Part shown: piece after piece, positions 8,657-16,674 of the stretch
Layout: each line of letters begins with the position of its first letter
Position numbering within the stretch: position 1 is the first letter of the stretch
NCBI RefSeq assembly: GCF_032463525.1
Contig: NZ_CP135971.1
Location: 806,001-870,000, forward strand
DNA: 64,000 nt
Source of the DNA: Pseudomonas sp. DTU_2021_1001937_2_SI_NGA_ILE_001
GTDB taxonomy: Bacteria; Pseudomonadota; Gammaproteobacteria; Pseudomonadales; Pseudomonadaceae
Direction: 5' to 3'
The notes under the pieces: model-generated
What the model was told of the DNA's origin: nothing
Seen by the model: only the letters and a program-made list of their open reading frames with translations
Database searches by the model: none
Program-made: the position numbers and the translations under genes

Positions 8657-8722
8657 ATGACACATGAAAACCTGTTCACAGTAAAAGCCTTGTATAACCT
8701 GTTTTGGCAGGCTGCCCGATGA
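8657..8722 (+). CDS. Possible 21-residue leader peptide
   Basis: ATG 8657 is preceded by GGAGG eight bases upstream and opens a 21-codon frame (MTHENLFTVKALYNLFWQAAR). Its TGA overlaps the ATG of the DUF6482 gene in the ATGA arrangement typical of translational coupling. There is no known family. It may be a leader peptide, or the ribosome-binding site may simply serve the downstream gene by reinitiation. Confidence 0.4.
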   Translation: MTHENLFTVKALYNLFWQAAR

Positions 8723-9030
8723 ACCTCGCCACATTGGCCCGGCGTGCCAGGGCGGGGCAGGTGAATGAGCTGGAGCTGTTCTCCATGGAGGGCGGTTTCT
8801 ACCTGTTGCGTGTGCACACTGCCGAAGGCAGCGAGCTTTTGCACGGTGAGCAGGGCAAGGTCATGCACCTGCGTTCGACCACCCACCTGCGCGACCTGCT
8901 GCATGACCTGCAACTGCCGCCGCTGCCCTGCGTGCTGGTGCAGCACGTGGTACACGACGAGATGTGTGGCCGCCGTGACGGCCCCATCGAGCCGTTGCGC
9001 CTGCCGGTGAACCTGGAGCGCCAGTGGTGA
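8719..9030 (+). CDS. DUF6482-like conserved hypothetical protein
   Basis: A 103-residue soluble protein with no signal peptide. It matches the pseudomonad pattern I associate with DUF6482: an ELELFSMEGGFYLLRV strand near the N-terminus, a central LRSTTHLRDLL segment and a VLVQHVVHDEM C-terminal region. Function is unknown. It overlaps the photolyase start by several bases and is transcribed first in that unit, so a role linked to photolyase expression or light response is possible but unproven. Confidence 0.7.
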   Translation: MNLATLARRARAGQVNELELFSMEGGFYLLRVHTAEGSELLHGEQGKVMHLRSTTHLRDLLHDLQLPPLPCVLVQHVVHDEMCGRRDGPIEPLRLPVNLERQW

Positions 9031-10562
9031 GGGCACGCCGACTGGGCCTGCTGCTCGGCGACCAACTGTCTTTCAACCTGGACATGCTGCAGGTCCTGGA
9101 CCCGCAGCAGGACGCTCTGTTGCTCGCTGAAGTGCAGGAGGAGGCGCGCTACGTCCCCCATCATCCGCAGAAAATCGTGCTGATCTTCAGCGCCATGCGT
9201 CATTTTGCCGAGGCGTTGCGTGAGCGCGGCTGGCAAGTGATCTACGTGACCCTCGACGACCCGCACAACCGCGGCAGTATCGCCGGTGAGCTGCACCGTT
9301 GGCAGGCCGCTCTGGAGGCGCAGCAGGTGCACGTTACCGAATGCGGTGAATGGCGCCTGGAGCAGGCCCTGCGCGACAGCGGCCTGGACCTGCACTGGCA
9401 TGCCGACCGGCGTTTTCTATGCTCGCGCGCCGAATTTGCCGCCTGGGCCAAGGGGCGCACGCAGTTGCGCATGGAGCTGTTCTACCGGCAGATGCGCAAG
9501 CGCAGCGGGCTGTTGCTGGAGCCGGACGGCAGCCCGGTGGGCGGCGCCTGGAACTTCAACAGCGACAACCGCAAGGCGCTGCCACGTGGCGTGCGTGGGC
9601 CGTTTCCGGCGCGTTTTGCCCAGGACCCCATCACCCGCCAGGTAATCGCGCTGGTGGGGGAGCGCTTCACCGACCACTACGGCCGCCTGGAAGGGTTCGA
9701 CTATCCCGTCACCCACGCCGAAGCGCAGGCGCTGTGGGCGCACTTTCTGCAGTTCTCGCTGGCGGCGTTCGGTGACTACCAGGACGCCATGGCCGAGGGC
9801 GAGCCCTACCTGTTCCATGCGCGGATCAGCGCCGCGCTGAACATCGGCCTGCTGGACCTGCGCGAGCTGTGCGCCGATGTCGACAGTGCCTATCGTCAAG
9901 GTCATGTTCCACTCAATGCCGCCGAGGGCTTCATTCGCCAGTTGATCGGCTGGCGCGAATACGTGCGGGGCATCTACTGGTTGTGCATGCCCGATTACGC
10001 CGGGCTCAATGCCTTCGGTAACCAGCGCGCGCTGCCAGGCTTTTACTGGACCGGGCACACCCGCATGCGCTGCATGGCCCAAGCCATCGTTCAGACGCTG
10101 GAGCTGGGCTACGCGCACCACATCCAACGGCTGATGGTCACCGGCAATTTCGCCTTGCTGGCCGGCATCGCGCCGCCGGCGATCTGCGAGTGGTACCTGG
10201 CGGTGTACATGGATGCCTTCGACTGGGTGGAGCTGCCCAACACCCTGGGCATGGTCATGCACGCCGATGGCGGCTACCTGGGTTCCAAGCCGTATTGCGC
10301 CAGTGGCAAGTACATCCAGCGCATGTCCGACCACTGCCGGCACTGCGAATACCGGGTGGACCGTGCAGTGGAAGAAGATGCCTGCCCGTTCAATGCCCTG
10401 TACTGGCACTTCCTGATGCGCCACCGCGAACCGTTGTCCGGCAACCCGCGCATGAGCCTGACCTATCGCAACCTGCAAGGCATGAGCGAAGAGCGCCGAG
10501 CGGCGCTGTGGCAGCGTGGGGAGGACTTACTGGCCCGGCTGGATGCCGGCGAGGCTCTGTGA
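9024..10562 (+). CDS. phrB: Iron-sulfur (6-4) photolyase / FeS-BCP cryptochrome-photolyase
   Basis: A protein of about 512 residues belonging to the prokaryotic FeS photolyase/cryptochrome class rather than the classical CPD photolyases. The N-terminal DUF523-unrelated Rossmann part starts LGLLLGDQLSFNLD; the C-terminal catalytic FAD domain has RQLIGWREYVRG and VTGNFALLAGI. Cysteines of the 4Fe-4S cluster appear in SKPYCASGKY (with an upstream Cys in YWLCMPDYA), in DHCRHCEYR and in EDACPFNALYW. The class repairs (6-4) photoproducts using FAD and a ribolumazine-type antenna. GTG 9024 sits six bases after GGAG; GTG 9027 is an alternative. Confidence 0.88.
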   Translation: MVRARRLGLLLGDQLSFNLDMLQVLDPQQDALLLAEVQEEARYVPHHPQKIVLIFSAMRHFAEALRERGWQVIYVTLDDPHNRGSIAGELHRWQAALEAQQVHVTECGEWRLEQALRDSGLDLHWHADRRFLCSRAEFAAWAKGRTQLRMELFYRQMRKRSGLLLEPDGSPVGGAWNFNSDNRKALPRGVRGPFPARFAQDPITRQVIALVGERFTDHYGRLEGFDYPVTHAEAQALWAHFLQFSLAAFGDYQDAMAEGEPYLFHARISAALNIGLLDLRELCADVDSAYRQGHVPLNAAEGFIRQLIGWREYVRGIYWLCMPDYAGLNAFGNQRALPGFYWTGHTRMRCMAQAIVQTLELGYAHHIQRLMVTGNFALLAGIAPPAICEWYLAVYMDAFDWVELPNTLGMVMHADGGYLGSKPYCASGKYIQRMSDHCRHCEYRVDRAVEEDACPFNALYWHFLMRHREPLSGNPRMSLTYRNLQGMSEERRAALWQRGEDLLARLDAGEAL

Positions 10563-10717
10563 AGGAAAAGCGCCCGAAGAAAGCCGACCTGCCGCAGAAA
10601 ACCTGCGTGGTCTGCGGCCTGCCGTTCACCTGGCGCAAGCGCTGGGCGCGCTGTTGGGATGAGGTGCGTTACTGCTCCGAGCGCTGCCGCCGTGGGGCAC
10701 GCAGCGCTCGGTCATGA
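10559..10717 (+). CDS. DUF2256 small cysteine-rich protein
   Basis: A 52-residue basic protein starting at GTG 10559, whose start overlaps the photolyase TGA (GTGA). It carries CVVCGLPFTWRKRWARCW and then YCSERCRR, a compact four-cysteine zinc-ribbon-like fold characteristic of DUF2256. DUF2256 genes are often found beside photolyase/cryptochrome genes, and the overlap here indicates coupled translation. Molecular function is unknown; nucleic-acid binding is plausible from the charge and cysteines. The gene lies within a longer open frame that overlaps phrB. Confidence 0.85.
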   Translation: MKEKRPKKADLPQKTCVVCGLPFTWRKRWARCWDEVRYCSERCRRGARSARS

Positions 10718-10725
10718 ACCACGGC

Positions 10726-11688
10726 TCAGCGGCAGTTGCCGGCCTTCTTGTAGCCCGCCGCCTGGGCTTCGGCTTCGCTGGCGAAGCTCACCTGGTTCTT
10801 CGCTGACACCTGGCTGTAGCCGGGGCAGCCACTGGGCAGGTGATACAGCTGGCTGTTGCGGTTGCCGATGATCGCGCCACTGGCCGCGACTTGCGCACTG
10901 GCCGCCGGTGCGGCCTTGGCCGTCTTGGTCGGCACGGGGCTGACCAGTCCGTCACCCACCGGCTTGTAGTCCAGGGTCCAGGTACGCTGGCCGGTGACGA
11001 AGGGGTTGTGGTGACCCATGATCGCGGCGATGCGTTGGTCACGCTGTTTCTCCCAGGCGCTCACCGGGTACTGCTTGTTCCAGGCCATGAGCAGTTGCTG
11101 CTGTTGGCGCGACATGTTCAAGCCGTAGCGATCGAACATGTAGAAGGTGGTGCGGGCGACCATACCTTTTACCTCGTCACGCGGTTCGGCGACTTCTTCG
11201 CTGAAATCCACCTTGGTCTTGCACTGGCCGTACTGCGGCGCGTTACTGGCGACCATGCCGTAGCTGAAGTTGCTGCGGTCGCCGTTCACTTCGCCCACCG
11301 CCGGGTAGAGGTTGAACAGGTTGGCTTCCATGGCGTTGAACACCGGATCGTCCTTTTCGCAGAACGAGCGTCCCCCTTTCTGCCAGCACTGGCGCTGATG
11401 GCCGAAGGTCCAGGCCGGCACGATGTGCTCCCACTCAGTGCGCTGCGCACGCTCTTCCTGCTTGCGGGTCTGGTAGCCGCACGAGCGTTTGTCGAGCCGC
11501 CCACCGGAACGCCCGACCCACTCCCATTGGCAGCCGCAGTACAGCTCGCCAAGGGCACTGTGGGTCTGGTCGTTGTAGATCTTTTCCCGGGCCACCACCT
11601 TGGCGTCGTCGAAGCTGGCCGGAGGCGCCGCCAGGGCAGGGCTGATGAATGAAAAGGCGAGGGCAAAGGAAAGTAACAATCTGGTCAT
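10726..11688 (-). CDS. endA: Secreted endonuclease I (EndA family) with C-terminal extension
   Basis: A 320-residue protein with an N-terminal signal peptide (cleavage after SPALA). The EndA core includes CGCQWEW, the catalytic TEWEHIVPAW histidine motif and GEVNGDRSNF. Family members are periplasmic or extracellular non-specific DNases. After the core (about residue 230) comes an alanine-rich linker and a roughly 45-residue module (GNRNSQLYHLPSGCPGY... AGNCR) absent from E. coli EndA. That module resembles the Ada-type metal-binding or nuclease-associated repeats. ATG 11688 is chosen; a TTG six bases upstream is less likely. Confidence 0.88.
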   Translation of the reverse strand: MTRLLLSFALAFSFISPALAAPPASFDDAKVVAREKIYNDQTHSALGELYCGCQWEWVGRSGGRLDKRSCGYQTRKQEERAQRTEWEHIVPAWTFGHQRQCWQKGGRSFCEKDDPVFNAMEANLFNLYPAVGEVNGDRSNFSYGMVASNAPQYGQCKTKVDFSEEVAEPRDEVKGMVARTTFYMFDRYGLNMSRQQQQLLMAWNKQYPVSAWEKQRDQRIAAIMGHHNPFVTGQRTWTLDYKPVGDGLVSPVPTKTAKAAPAASAQVAASGAIIGNRNSQLYHLPSGCPGYSQVSAKNQVSFASEAEAQAAGYKKAGNCR

Positions 11689-11850
11689 GGACAATCGTTT
11701 GTTATGAAGGGCGGCGGATTATACATAGCGTGGGCGCTGCGACCACGTCTGCTGCCTGAGGTCAAATGGCCATGATTGTCATGGGCGCTGGACGATAAAT
11801 GTGCTCTGATACGCGTACCTGTTCACCGCTCCTCCCATTCAGCCCGTGTC

Positions 11851-14460
11851 ATGTCCGGGCCTACTTCATTTCTCTCAGTGGTGGCCATCCTGGAAAACCT
11901 GACCCGTGAACAACTGCTGGCCGAGATCGCACGGCTGCAGGGGGTGGTGGCGGCCGTCGGCCTGGATCCTGCGGCAGCCGGGCCGGCCCCGGCCAATGCG
12001 GCTGTCCATGCCTGCCAGGCGCACCAGGAGATCCTCGAAACCCAGGAGCGTTATCGCCTGGTCGCCAAGGCCACCAACGACGCGATCTGGGACTGGGACC
12101 TGAAGGCCAACCATGTGCAGTGGAACGATGCCTTGCAGGACGCCTATGGCCATTGCCTGAAAGCCTCGGACATGACCGGTGACTGGTGGATCGCGCAGAT
12201 CCACCCCGATGACCGCCAGCGCATCCATGATTCCATCCACGCGGTGATCGACGGCAGCGGCACCGCCTGGACCGACGAATACCGCTTCCGCCGCGCCGAC
12301 GATTCCTATGCCGAAGTGTTCGATCGTGGCCACGTGATTCGCAACGCCGAAGGGCAGGCCACGCGGATGATCGGCGCGATGCTCGACCTGAGCGAGATGC
12401 GCCGCACGGAAAAGGCCCTGCTCGACAGCCAGGAGCGCTACCGCACCATTCTGGAAACCATCGCCACCGCGTTTGCCATCGTGCAGGTCAGGTTCGATGC
12501 CGACGAGCTGCCGGTGGACTACCGCTTCGTCGAGGTCAACGCGGCCTTCGCCCGCCAGGCCGGTGTCGACCTGCAGGGCAAGTGGGTCACCGAGTTTGCG
12601 CCGAACCTCGAAGCCGTGTGGTTCGAGAACTACGGGCGGGTGGCGCTGACTGGCGAGCCGGCGAGTTTCGAAAGCTATGCCGAGGCCTTTGGTCGCTGGT
12701 TCGATGTGCGGGCGGTGCGGGTCGGCGACCCGGCGGATCGGCAGATCGGCATTTTCTTCAGCGATGTCACCGAGCGGCGCAACGCCGAAGAACGCCTGCG
12801 GGTCAGCGAGGCGCTGGCCATCGAAAGCGTCGAGCGCGTGCAGCTGGCGCTGTCGGCTGGAGCCATCATCGGCACCTGGCACTGGAACCTGCCGCTGGAC
12901 GCCTTCAGCGTCGACGAGGGCTTCGCCCGCGCGTTTGGCCTGGACCCGGCGCTGGGGCGCGTCGGGCTGAGCCTGGAGCAGGTGATCCAGACCGTACACC
13001 CCGATGACAAACAGGGGCTGATCGACGCCATCGACGAAGTCGTGGCGCGTGGCGGCGCCTATGCGCACCAGTACCGGGTAAGACGCCTGGACGGCAAGTA
13101 CTACTGGATCGAGGCCAACGGCCGGGTCAATCACGACGACGAAGGTCGGCCACTGACCTTTCCCGGGGTACTGATCGATGTGCAGGAGCGCCGTGCCGTG
13201 GAGGCCGAACGCGACCGAGCCACGGCGGCCTTGTGGGCGATGAACGATACCTTGGAGGCGCGCGTCGCCGAGCGTACCGCCGAGCTGATGCAGGCCGAAG
13301 AAAAACTGCGCCAGTCGCAGAAGATGGAAGCGGTAGGGCAGTTGACTGGCGGCTTGGCCCACGACTTCAACAACCTGCTGGCCGGTATCTCCGGCGCGCT
13401 GGAATTGATCGACAAACGCATTGCCCAGGGGCGCTTGAAGGACATCGGCAAATACATGTCGGCGGCCCAGGGTGCCGCGCGTCGGGCGGCGTCGCTGACC
13501 CATCGCCTGCTGGCCTTCTCGCGGCGTCAGACCCTCGACCCGCGGCCCACGGACGTCAACATGCTGGTCGCCGGGCTGGCGGAAATGGTGCAGCGCACCG
13601 TCGGTCCGGGTATCGACGTGGGGACCCGCTGTTGCGAACCGCTGTGGCCGACCCTGGTGGATGTCAGCCAGCTGGAAAACGCCTTGCTCAACCTGTGCAT
13701 CAACGCTCGCGACGCCATGCCCGGCGGCGGGCGCATCAGCATCGAGACCGCCAACCGGCGCATGGACCCTTCGTCGGCGATGGCCTACGAGATTCCTTCT
13801 GGTGACTATGTGGCCCTGAGCGTCACCGACACCGGCTGCGGCATGCCGCCGGATGTGATCGCCAAGGCGTTCGACCCGTTCTTCACCACCAAGCCCCTGG
13901 GGCAGGGCACGGGCCTGGGGCTGTCGATGATCTACGGTTTCGCCAAGCAGTCCGGCGGTCAGGCGCGCATCTATTCTGCGGTCGGCAGTGGCACCACGGT
14001 ACGCATCTACCTGCCGCGGTACATGGGCGACATCGTGGCCAAGGAAGAGTCCACGACACAGCAGGCGGTCACTTCCCAGGCGCAGTCTGGCGACACCATT
14101 CTCGTCGTCGACGACGAGCCCACGGTGCGCATGCTGCTGGCCGACAGCCTCGGCGAGCTGGGTTACACCATCATCGAGGCGGGCGACAGCGTGGCCGGCA
14201 TCAGGCTGTTGCGCTCGGACATGCGCATCGACCTGCTGATCACCGACGTCGGCCTGCCCGGCGGCATGAATGGCCGGCAACTGGCCGATGCCGGGCGGGA
14301 GGTCCGTCCGGGCCTGAAGACCCTGTTCGTGACCGGTTACGCTGAAACCACGGTGATCGGCAAGGGCGACCTGGGGCCGGACCGCCTGGTGCTGGCCAAA
14401 CCCTTCAGCACCGAGGCCCTGGCAGCGCGGGTGCATGAACTGATCGGCTTCACCCTGTAG
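11851..14460 (+). CDS. PAS-domain hybrid sensor histidine kinase
   Basis: A soluble protein of about 869 residues with no membrane segment. A short N-terminal coiled coil precedes three PAS/PAC segments (about residues 60-190, 195-310 and 330-450). A HisKA domain follows with phospho-acceptor His near 504 (GGLAHDFNNLL), then a HATPase with NARDAMP, DTGCGMP and GTGLGLS, then a receiver domain with phospho-Asp near 799 (LLITDVGLPG) and Lys in LAKPFS. The signal is unknown; PAS domains suggest redox, light or a small ligand. No separate response regulator is adjacent. The start is uncertain, since the frame opens at 11776. It is a paralogue of the kinase at 51490. Confidence 0.85.
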   Translation: MSGPTSFLSVVAILENLTREQLLAEIARLQGVVAAVGLDPAAAGPAPANAAVHACQAHQEILETQERYRLVAKATNDAIWDWDLKANHVQWNDALQDAYGHCLKASDMTGDWWIAQIHPDDRQRIHDSIHAVIDGSGTAWTDEYRFRRADDSYAEVFDRGHVIRNAEGQATRMIGAMLDLSEMRRTEKALLDSQERYRTILETIATAFAIVQVRFDADELPVDYRFVEVNAAFARQAGVDLQGKWVTEFAPNLEAVWFENYGRVALTGEPASFESYAEAFGRWFDVRAVRVGDPADRQIGIFFSDVTERRNAEERLRVSEALAIESVERVQLALSAGAIIGTWHWNLPLDAFSVDEGFARAFGLDPALGRVGLSLEQVIQTVHPDDKQGLIDAIDEVVARGGAYAHQYRVRRLDGKYYWIEANGRVNHDDEGRPLTFPGVLIDVQERRAVEAERDRATAALWAMNDTLEARVAERTAELMQAEEKLRQSQKMEAVGQLTGGLAHDFNNLLAGISGALELIDKRIAQGRLKDIGKYMSAAQGAARRAASLTHRLLAFSRRQTLDPRPTDVNMLVAGLAEMVQRTVGPGIDVGTRCCEPLWPTLVDVSQLENALLNLCINARDAMPGGGRISIETANRRMDPSSAMAYEIPSGDYVALSVTDTGCGMPPDVIAKAFDPFFTTKPLGQGTGLGLSMIYGFAKQSGGQARIYSAVGSGTTVRIYLPRYMGDIVAKEESTTQQAVTSQAQSGDTILVVDDEPTVRMLLADSLGELGYTIIEAGDSVAGIRLLRSDMRIDLLITDVGLPGGMNGRQLADAGREVRPGLKTLFVTGYAETTVIGKGDLGPDRLVLAKPFSTEALAARVHELIGFTL

Positions 14461-14548
14461 GAGCGGCTTCAGCCGCGAAAGCGCCAGGAAATTCACTGCA
14501 TCTGTTGTGAACATGCGGTCGCTTCGGGGCTGAAGCCGCTCCTGCCCG
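14458..14548. repeat. REP/BIME-type paired palindrome, copy 1
   Basis: Two inverted copies of a GGAGCGGCTTCAGCCGC-like palindrome flank a shared centre (GCATCTGTTGTGAACATGCGG). It lies between the converging kinase and nrtR genes and may act as a transcript end or gyrase/IHF-type site. Related copies occur at 38751, 44928 and 46930. Confidence 0.8.
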
Positions 14549-14570
14549 GCCTAACGGACCCGTATTGCGG

Positions 14571-15278
14571 CTAATCCAGGAAGCTGCGGTCGAACAGGTA
14601 GAGGCTGCCTGGCCTGAGGCTTTCCAGGGTCGCTTGCGGGCGGCCGCCGTCGCCCTGTTTCTTGCGCCCCGACTCGCGCAGATAGCCAGCCTCGCTCATC
14701 TTCAGCAGGCGCTGGCGGATACTGGTCTTGAGCACTGGGCGTTGCAGCACCAGGGAGAAGATCGTCACGGCTTCCGGGGCGCTGAACTCGGTGCCGAGGA
14801 ACATCAGCGGCAGGCTGCTGTACAGCGACTTGGACAGCAACCGTTCCTGGGCGCGGGCCGCCAGGAGGTTGTGGTCGAACGGCAGCTTGTAGGCGCCGCT
14901 GGCGACCTCCAGTAGCGGCACGAAACGCTGGTGCGCCGCCAGCTCGCAGGGCTCGCTGAGAATCGCCAGGTAGAAGGTCGAGGAGGACCAGCAACGCGGG
15001 TCGCGAAAGGCATCGCCCACCGTGCCGACCTGTTCGAGCCAGGCCAGAGGCATGTCGACCTTGGGCGAACGGCGCAGGCGCTCGACGGCGTCTTCCAGGG
15101 TACGGTCTTCGACGTCGCCGTTGACCACGATACCGGGCAGCGCCCAGTGCCTGGCGAACGGCTCGTTGTCACGCTGGTTGAGCAGAATCTGCAGGCTCTG
15201 GGTCTGGCGGCAGTAATGCAGCACGCAGAGGTCGATGGTGTGCAGGTAGGCGGCGCGTGGGGTGGTGCGGTCTTGCAT
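14571..15278 (-). CDS. nrtR: NrtR: Nudix-related transcriptional regulator of NAD metabolism
   Basis: A 235-residue protein with an ADP-ribose-pyrophosphatase-like Nudix fold in residues 1-145 (LPGIVVNGDVEDRTLEDAVE in place of a full catalytic Nudix box) and a C-terminal winged helix (about 150-235, with VLKTSIRQRLLKMSEAGYL). NrtR repressors sense ADP-ribose or NAD and control NAD salvage genes. It follows nadD2 with a one-base gap and faces the pncA-pncB-nadE operon, the same layout as the P. aeruginosa PA4916-PA4920 region. The repeated operators upstream support autoregulation. Confidence 0.9.
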   Translation of the reverse strand: MQDRTTPRAAYLHTIDLCVLHYCRQTQSLQILLNQRDNEPFARHWALPGIVVNGDVEDRTLEDAVERLRRSPKVDMPLAWLEQVGTVGDAFRDPRCWSSSTFYLAILSEPCELAAHQRFVPLLEVASGAYKLPFDHNLLAARAQERLLSKSLYSSLPLMFLGTEFSAPEAVTIFSLVLQRPVLKTSIRQRLLKMSEAGYLRESGRKKQGDGGRPQATLESLRPGSLYLFDRSFLD

Positions 15279-15279
15279 G

Positions 15280-15825
15280 TCAGGTTCCGTGAACGGCGTA
15301 GTGGCGGTAGTTTAGCGGATCCAGCCCGGGGGCCAGCCACTGCTTTGGCAGCGCCAGGCCCTGCTGCAGGCGCTGGCGCAGGCTGCTGCTGCGCACGTCC
15401 AGTTGTTCGTCGATGGCGATCACCGCGAAGCGCTCCAGCAACGCCGCGCCGCGATGAAACTGCGGCAGGCGTTCCAGCACATCCGGCCCGGTGACCAGGG
15501 CCAGCTGCCGATCGGCGATACCCAGACGCGTCGCTAGGCGTTCGAGCAGGGTGTAGCTGTACACAGGACCAGGCTGCAACTGCGCCAGCTCCCGTTCGAT
15601 GCCACTGACCCGTACCGGCGCCGCACACAGCGGGCGAATGCTCGCGACCACGTCATGCAACCAGCCCAGGCGCAGATCGAAGTCAGCCATGCGCTTGCCA
15701 TCGGCATGCCGGAAGCTGGGCACCACCCACACCTGCCGCGCCTGGCGCGACGCTTCGATCATCACGCGGGCATGCCCGGCATGTGGCGGGTCGAAGGCTC
15801 CGCCGTATACAGCCACTTCGATCAT
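15280..15825 (-). CDS. nadD2: Nicotinate-nucleotide adenylyltransferase-like protein (NadD2)
   Basis: A 181-residue nucleotidyltransferase with the alpha/beta-phosphodiesterase HxGH-type motif in GGAFDPPHAGHARV (residues 8-21) and a C-terminal SSSLRQRL, a variant of the ISST-x-x-R signature. The family transfers AMP to NaMN or NMN. Genes named nadD2 beside nrtR in Pseudomonas are distinct from the essential nadD. ATG 15825 follows GGAGG; the longer frame to 15918 crosses the operator and is rejected. It is transcribed with nrtR, and divergent from pncA. Confidence 0.82.
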   Translation of the reverse strand: MIEVAVYGGAFDPPHAGHARVMIEASRQARQVWVVPSFRHADGKRMADFDLRLGWLHDVVASIRPLCAAPVRVSGIERELAQLQPGPVYSYTLLERLATRLGIADRQLALVTGPDVLERLPQFHRGAALLERFAVIAIDEQLDVRSSSLRQRLQQGLALPKQWLAPGLDPLNYRHYAVHGT

Positions 15826-15841
15826 CACGCACCTCCATAAA

Positions 15842-15856
15842 GTACATGTCGTGTAC
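15842..15856. promoter_or_regulatory. Predicted NrtR operator 1
   Basis: GTACATGTCGTGTAC, the exact reverse complement of operator 2. It sits 17 bp upstream of the nadD2 start, where a bound repressor would block nadD2-nrtR transcription. Confidence 0.7.
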
Positions 15857-15970
15857 CTTATAGCATAAGCTTCGCGCAGGGAAGGGCGGCCTCTCAACGA
15901 GCTCGCAGCTGCATTCATGGCTAATAAATTAGGGATTTTTCAGCGGGCCGAGAAAAAGCTTGCATCGTAA

Positions 15971-15985
15971 GTACACGACATGTAC
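15971..15985. promoter_or_regulatory. Predicted NrtR operator 2
   Basis: GTACACGACATGTAC has 5-bp arms GTACA/TGTAC around a 5-bp spacer. It lies 30 bp upstream of the pncA start codon, in the pncA promoter side of the divergent region. Confidence 0.7.
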
Positions 15986-16006
15986 CTTTCGTCTCACGCA
16001 ACGGAG

Positions 16007-16021
16007 GTACACGACATGAAC
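16007..16021. promoter_or_regulatory. Predicted NrtR operator 3, overlapping the pncA start
   Basis: GTACACGACATGAAC differs from operator 2 at one base and contains the pncA ATG, directly after its GGAGG ribosome-binding site. It is weaker as a palindrome and could be a secondary site. Confidence 0.5.
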
Positions 16022-16663
16022 TCATCGCTTGGCAATACCGCATCCTTCGACGTCGATGCACAGAAAGGCTTCACCCCGCTCTGCCCGGATGAACTGCCGG
16101 TGGCCGGCGGTGAGCAGATCGGCGCCGAACTCAACTTCATCGCCAGCCTGGCCGGCGTGCGGGTGGGCAGCAAGGACGCGCACAGCCCCGAGGCTCCCTG
16201 GGTGGTGGCCGGGCATGAGCAGATGCTCAAGCCCACCGGCCTGCCGCAAGCCGACCTGACCTGGGTCAGCCACTGCGTACCGGGCACCGAAGGGTTCACC
16301 CTGCTGGACGAGCTGCCAGCACCCTGTGACTACGACTACTTCGTGTGGAAGGGCGTGGAGCCGGACCTGCACCCCTATGGCGCGCTGTACCACGACCTGG
16401 ACGGCAAGCTGTCCACCGGCGTGGCCGAATACCTGGCCAGCCGCAGCGTGACCCAAGTGATCGTCGGCGGCCTGGCCCTGGACTTCTGCGTCAAGACCAC
16501 CGCCCTGCAACTGGCGGCAGCGGGCTTTCGGGTCATCGTGCACCTGCCAGCCTGCCGGGCGATCAGCGAAGAGGGCGCACACGCGGCAATTGCCGAAATG
16601 CGCCAGGCAGGCATCCAGGTTGCCGCCGACCGTGAACAGACCCGCCAACTGGCCGGCCAATGA
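16016..16663 (+). CDS. pncA: Nicotinamidase (nicotinamide deamidase)
   Basis: A 215-residue isochorismatase-fold amidase that converts nicotinamide to nicotinate and ammonia. Catalytic Asp is near residue 14 (FDVDAQKGF), metal ligands lie in KDAHSPEAPW and VSHCVPGTEG, a catalytic Lys is in FVWKGVE, and the nucleophile Cys is near 158 (ALDFCVKTT). ATG 16016 follows GGAGG at eight bases. It starts the salvage operon pncA-pncB-nadE, and its product feeds the next enzyme. P. aeruginosa calls the equivalent gene pcnA. Confidence 0.92.
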   Translation: MNSSLGNTASFDVDAQKGFTPLCPDELPVAGGEQIGAELNFIASLAGVRVGSKDAHSPEAPWVVAGHEQMLKPTGLPQADLTWVSHCVPGTEGFTLLDELPAPCDYDYFVWKGVEPDLHPYGALYHDLDGKLSTGVAEYLASRSVTQVIVGGLALDFCVKTTALQLAAAGFRVIVHLPACRAISEEGAHAAIAEMRQAGIQVAADREQTRQLAGQ

Positions 16664-16674
16664 GGAGCATGAAC

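Noticed and set aside
11875..14514. An 879-codon minus-strand open frame opposite the first hybrid kinase
   Set aside because: An antisense shadow with histidine-, glutamine- and arginine-rich translation and no domains.
15825..15918. A longer NadD2 reading frame starting near 15918
   Set aside because: It would translate through the operator at 15842-15856; ATG 15825 has GGAGG at good distance and gives the family start IEVAVYGGAFDPPHAGH.
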